From NCBI RefSeq assembly GCF_900187615.1, contig NZ_FYDO01000015.1, positions 1-64,000 on the forward strand: a DNA stretch of 64,000 nt, given 5' to 3'. The DNA is from Pseudomonas sp. Irchel s3f7. GTDB lineage: Bacteria > Pseudomonadota > Gammaproteobacteria > Pseudomonadales > Pseudomonadaceae. Each line of letters begins with the position of its first letter. Position 1 is the stretch's first letter. The notes beneath the pieces are model-generated. The model was not told the DNA's origin. It saw only the letters and a list, made by a program, of their open reading frames with translations, and did no database searches. Position numbers and translations under genes: made by a program. Positions 61,141 to 64,000 of this stretch are shown here, one piece after another.

Positions 61141-61403
61141 GCGCTCCAGAAAATACGCCGTTCATCGCCTCGCAAACCGGCTACATTAGTAATTTGCTGA
61201 GCCCTGTAGCTCGCACGTTTGCCGACCTGTTCAACCTCGGTTGTCACTCCCCGCTGCTTGAGTTTCCTGAGACCGAGTTGATTGCCTGCTGGCACACACG
61301 ATTCGCCGATGAAGCCTTGCAATGGTTACGTGTGCAGTTAAGGGATAGTGCGGCCAACCAAGTTCACTCATTATCCGCATCACGATTTACGACGGAGTTA
61401 CTC

Positions 61404-63125
61404 ATGGATCAGCAAGGCAGCCATCCGCACGAACGAATTCCTGCGATTCAACGCCGGAGTACCGTGCGCGACCTGCTGATTCCCGAGTGGCTCAGCAACT
61501 ATCGGCCCGACTGGTTCAGGGGTGACATCATCGCCGGGCTCACCGCCGCGGCGGTGGTGATTCCCAAGGCACTGGCGTACGCCACCATCGCCGGCCTTCC
61601 GGTGCAGGTCGGCCTGTACACCGCGCTGGTGCCGATGGTGATTTATGCGCTGCTCGGCAGCTCGCGCCCACTCAGCGTCAGCACCACCACGACGTTGGCC
61701 ATCCTGGCCGGCTCGGCACTCGGCCAGATCAGCCCCGACGGCGATGCCGCGACGTTGCTCGCGGCGTCCGCTACGCTGGCGCTGATGGTGGGGGCAATCC
61801 TGATTGTGGCAGGGATCCTGCGGCTGGGCTTTGTCGCCAACTTCATTTCCGAACCGGTACTGGTGGGGTTCAAGGCCGGCATTGGTGTGGTCATCGTGCT
61901 GGACCAGATCCCCAAACTGCTGGGCACCCACATCGACAAGGCCGGGTTTGTGCACAACCTGGTGGCGACCTTTCAAAGCCTCGGACACGCCTCGCTGCCG
62001 ACCGTGGCGGTGGGCGTGTCCATGGTGCTGTTGCTGATCGGCATGAAGCGTTTTACACCGAAATTACCGGCACCGTTGATTGCCGTGGCGATCGGCATTG
62101 TTGCGATGAGCCTGTTGAACCTTGAGCGATTCGGCGTTTCGGCCGTCGGCGCGGTGCCGATTGGCCTGCCGGGTTTGACGATGCCCATCTGGTCGATGGC
62201 GGAAGCCCTCTGGCCCTCGGCGTTGGGCATCGCGCTGATGAGTTTTACCGAGACCATTGCTGCAGGACGCGCCTTCGCCCGCAATGACGAGCCAACGCCT
62301 CAACCGAACCGTGAGCTGGTTGCCACCGGCGTCGCCAACATCGGCGGTGCCTTTCTCGGCGCTATGGTTGCCGGTGGCGGCACGACCCAAACTGCCGTGA
62401 ATCGCCTGGCCGGCGCACGCTCGCAACTGGCCGCACTGGTGACCGCGGCGTTGTCGCTGGGCACGTGCCTGTTACTGGCGCCGTTCATTGGCCAGATGCC
62501 CAACGCCACGCTCGCTGCGGTGGTGATTGTGTATTCGGTGGGGCTGATCGAACCGGCAGAGTTTCGCGAGATCCTGTCGGTTCGCCGTACCGAATTTGTC
62601 TGGGCCGTGGTGGCGATGCTCGGGGTGATGTTGCTGGGCACGCTGCAAGGCATTGTCGTGGCGATTGTCGTCTCGCTGGTGGCGTTGGCCTATCAAGTGT
62701 CCGATCCGCCCGTGCATCGCCTGGGGCGCAAACCCGGTACCAACGTCTATCGTCCGCAGTCCGAAGAGACTGCCGAAGACGAACAGTTTGACGGGTTGCT
62801 GTTGCTGCGCCCGGAAGGTCGCGTGTTCTTCGCCAATGCCGAGCGTATCGGCGAGAAGATGCGCCCGCTGATCAATGACGCTAACCCCGACGTGGTGATT
62901 CTCGACCTGCGCAGTGTGTTCGACCTGGAATACACCGCCTTGAAGATGCTGACCCTGGCGGAGCAGCAAATGCGCGAAAAAGGTATTTCACTCTGGATGG
63001 TGGGCATGAGCCCGTCGGTGTGGGACATGGTTATCAAGGCCCCGTTGGGTCGTACGCTGGGCGAGTCGCATATGTTCTTGAACCTGGAGCAGGCGGTCGA
63101 TCATTACCAGCGCAGTCGACAGTGA
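61404..63125 (+). CDS. SulP-family anion transporter with STAS domain
   Basis: A 573-residue SulP transporter. Ten or more membrane segments run from about residue 35 to 420 (DIIAGLTAAAVVIPKALAYATIAGLPVQVGLYTA signature), then a cytoplasmic STAS domain (about 460-570, VVILDLRSVFDLEYTAL). Substrate could be sulfate, bicarbonate or another anion. ATG 61404 has GGAG upstream; the open frame continues 70 codons further upstream but without a ribosome site. The 264 bp between the terminator and this start hold no separate gene that I can support. Confidence 0.85.
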   Translation: MDQQGSHPHERIPAIQRRSTVRDLLIPEWLSNYRPDWFRGDIIAGLTAAAVVIPKALAYATIAGLPVQVGLYTALVPMVIYALLGSSRPLSVSTTTTLAILAGSALGQISPDGDAATLLAASATLALMVGAILIVAGILRLGFVANFISEPVLVGFKAGIGVVIVLDQIPKLLGTHIDKAGFVHNLVATFQSLGHASLPTVAVGVSMVLLLIGMKRFTPKLPAPLIAVAIGIVAMSLLNLERFGVSAVGAVPIGLPGLTMPIWSMAEALWPSALGIALMSFTETIAAGRAFARNDEPTPQPNRELVATGVANIGGAFLGAMVAGGGTTQTAVNRLAGARSQLAALVTAALSLGTCLLLAPFIGQMPNATLAAVVIVYSVGLIEPAEFREILSVRRTEFVWAVVAMLGVMLLGTLQGIVVAIVVSLVALAYQVSDPPVHRLGRKPGTNVYRPQSEETAEDEQFDGLLLLRPEGRVFFANAERIGEKMRPLINDANPDVVILDLRSVFDLEYTALKMLTLAEQQMREKGISLWMVGMSPSVWDMVIKAPLGRTLGESHMFLNLEQAVDHYQRSRQ

Positions 63126-63183
63126 ATGAGCGTTCGCAAGCGCTCCCCGGACGTATTTTGACGAAATGAACGAGGTATCGGCG

Positions 63184-64000
63184 ATGGCGAAGAAGAAGGC
63201 TGAAGCGAAGACCAAGCCTGTTGAAACTGACAAGCTCAAGAACAAGGATTATCTCGAGGAGCTGGCCCGGCTGCATGTCGAACTGGTCAAGCTGCAAGAG
63301 TGGGTCAAGCACAAGGGCCTGAAGGTTTGCATCATCTTCGAAGGGCGTGACGGGGCAGGCAAGGGCGGTACGATCAAGGCCCTCACCGAGCGGGTCAGCC
63401 CACGGGTTTTCCGGGTCGTGGCCTTGCCGGCGCCGACGGAACGGGAAAAAAGCCAGATGTATTTGCAGCGTTACCTGCCGCATTTACCGGCGGCCGGTGA
63501 GGTGGTGATTTTCGACCGCAGTTGGTACAACCGTGCCGGTGTGGAACGGGTCATGGGGTTCTGCACGGAAGAGCAGGTCAGGAACTTCCTCGACAAAGTG
63601 GCACCGCAAGTCGAGCATGCGCTGGTCGAGTCGGGGATCATCCTGCTCAAGTACTGGCTCGAAGTCAGCTCTGAGGAGCAGACCCGCCGGCTCACGGCGC
63701 GTATCACCGATGGCCGCAAGATCTGGAAACTGTCACCGATGGACATCAAGTCCTATAGCCGCTGGTACGAGTATTCCCGCGCACGTGACGACATGTTCGA
63801 GGCGACCGATACCGAATACGCCCCATGGCGGGTTGCCAACTCGAACGACAAGCGTCGGGCGCGACTCAATATCATCAATGATGTGTTGAACAGCATCCCT
63901 TACGAGGATGTGCCACGTGAGAAAGTGAAGCTACCAAAACGGCAGGGGCCGGGCGACTACCGCGAGCCGGACTATCCGTACAAGTTCATTGCTGAAAAAT
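63184..64000 (+). CDS. ppk2: Polyphosphate kinase 2 (truncated by window edge)
   Basis: At least 272 residues of a PPK2 protein run off the right edge. Walker A FEGRDGAGKGGT (about residues 52-63), FDRSWYNRAGVERVMG with the Walker B Asp, and DGRKIWKLSPMDIKSY match class I PPK2, which phosphorylates GDP/ADP from polyphosphate. GAGG lies 9 nt before ATG 63184; ATG 63166 is an in-frame alternative. Confidence 0.9.
   Translation, partial: MAKKKAEAKTKPVETDKLKNKDYLEELARLHVELVKLQEWVKHKGLKVCIIFEGRDGAGKGGTIKALTERVSPRVFRVVALPAPTEREKSQMYLQRYLPHLPAAGEVVIFDRSWYNRAGVERVMGFCTEEQVRNFLDKVAPQVEHALVESGIILLKYWLEVSSEEQTRRLTARITDGRKIWKLSPMDIKSYSRWYEYSRARDDMFEATDTEYAPWRVANSNDKRRARLNIINDVLNSIPYEDVPREKVKLPKRQGPGDYREPDYPYKFIAEK

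Noticed and set aside
1..64000. CRISPR arrays, tRNA/rRNA genes, prophage or integron
   Set aside because: The regularly spaced repeats are REP hairpins without unique spacers; no tRNA- or rRNA-like sequence or phage gene set was seen.

Overview
The window reads as chromosomal DNA of a Pseudomonas, most likely of the fluorescens group. The evidence is the high-GC codon use, the many REP-type hairpins built on GTAGGAGCSRGCTTGCT-like cores, and the gene content: a Spu/Puu polyamine pathway, a glc operon, and assimilatory nasA with nirBD. No rRNA, tRNA, CRISPR array or prophage was seen. The only mobile element is the 5' end of an IS110-type transposase at the left edge.

Layout. 1-180: IS110-like transposase start next to a perfect 12-bp inverted repeat. 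194-2745: cystathionine gamma-lyase/synthase-like and cystathionine beta-synthase-like pair (reverse transsulfuration). 3065-6641: tightly packed operon of a flavin monooxygenase-like protein, an Arg-less RidA paralogue, a DUF1028 protein and an M20 deacylase. 6675-7010: three in-frame 117-bp REP units, then a diguanylate cyclase. 8183-21123: a two-armed cluster around a GntR/FCD regulator. The left arm has a GT1 glycosyltransferase, a DAO-type flavin oxidase and a cupin. The right arm has a Pot-type ABC importer, a second GT1, two more cupins, an AmgK-like anomeric sugar kinase and an aldehyde dehydrogenase. 21196-28798: nasA fused to a CysJ-like flavoprotein, divergent from nirBD, with sigma-54 promoters and ANTAR-type antitermination leaders on both sides. 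28835-39510: mostly independent housekeeping or hypothetical genes (YiaVW-like, VIT-like, sterol desaturase family, TPR/wHTH regulator with beta-propeller protein, CAP protein, alpha/beta hydrolase, Tat aldo/keto reductase, 1-Cys peroxiredoxin, dienelactone hydrolase). 39655-45797: glcA and glcDEFG for glycolate use. 45978-48747: small hypothetical genes and ThpR. 48864-59712: complete polyamine uptake and gamma-glutamylation pathway (potFGHI, spuA, puuA, puuC, puuB, puuR). 60024-64000: CigR-like and glycine-rich exported proteins, SulP transporter and the start of ppk2.

How the parts fit. The polyamine locus at the right is a canonical import, gamma-glutamylation, oxidation, dehydrogenation and hydrolysis route with its own PuuR. 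The 8-21 kb cluster looks like a parallel amine pathway with the same importer, flavin oxidase and aldehyde dehydrogenase classes. It lacks the gamma-glutamyl synthetase and hydrolase and instead has two unusual GT1 glycosyltransferases and a sugar kinase. My best candidate for an undescribed system is therefore an amine catabolic or modification route that uses glycosylation where the Puu route uses gamma-glutamylation. This is inference from gene content only. The best supported regulatory discovery is the pair of NasT/ANTAR-type leaders: each has two hairpins with A1/G4 hexaloops, the second overlapping an intrinsic terminator.
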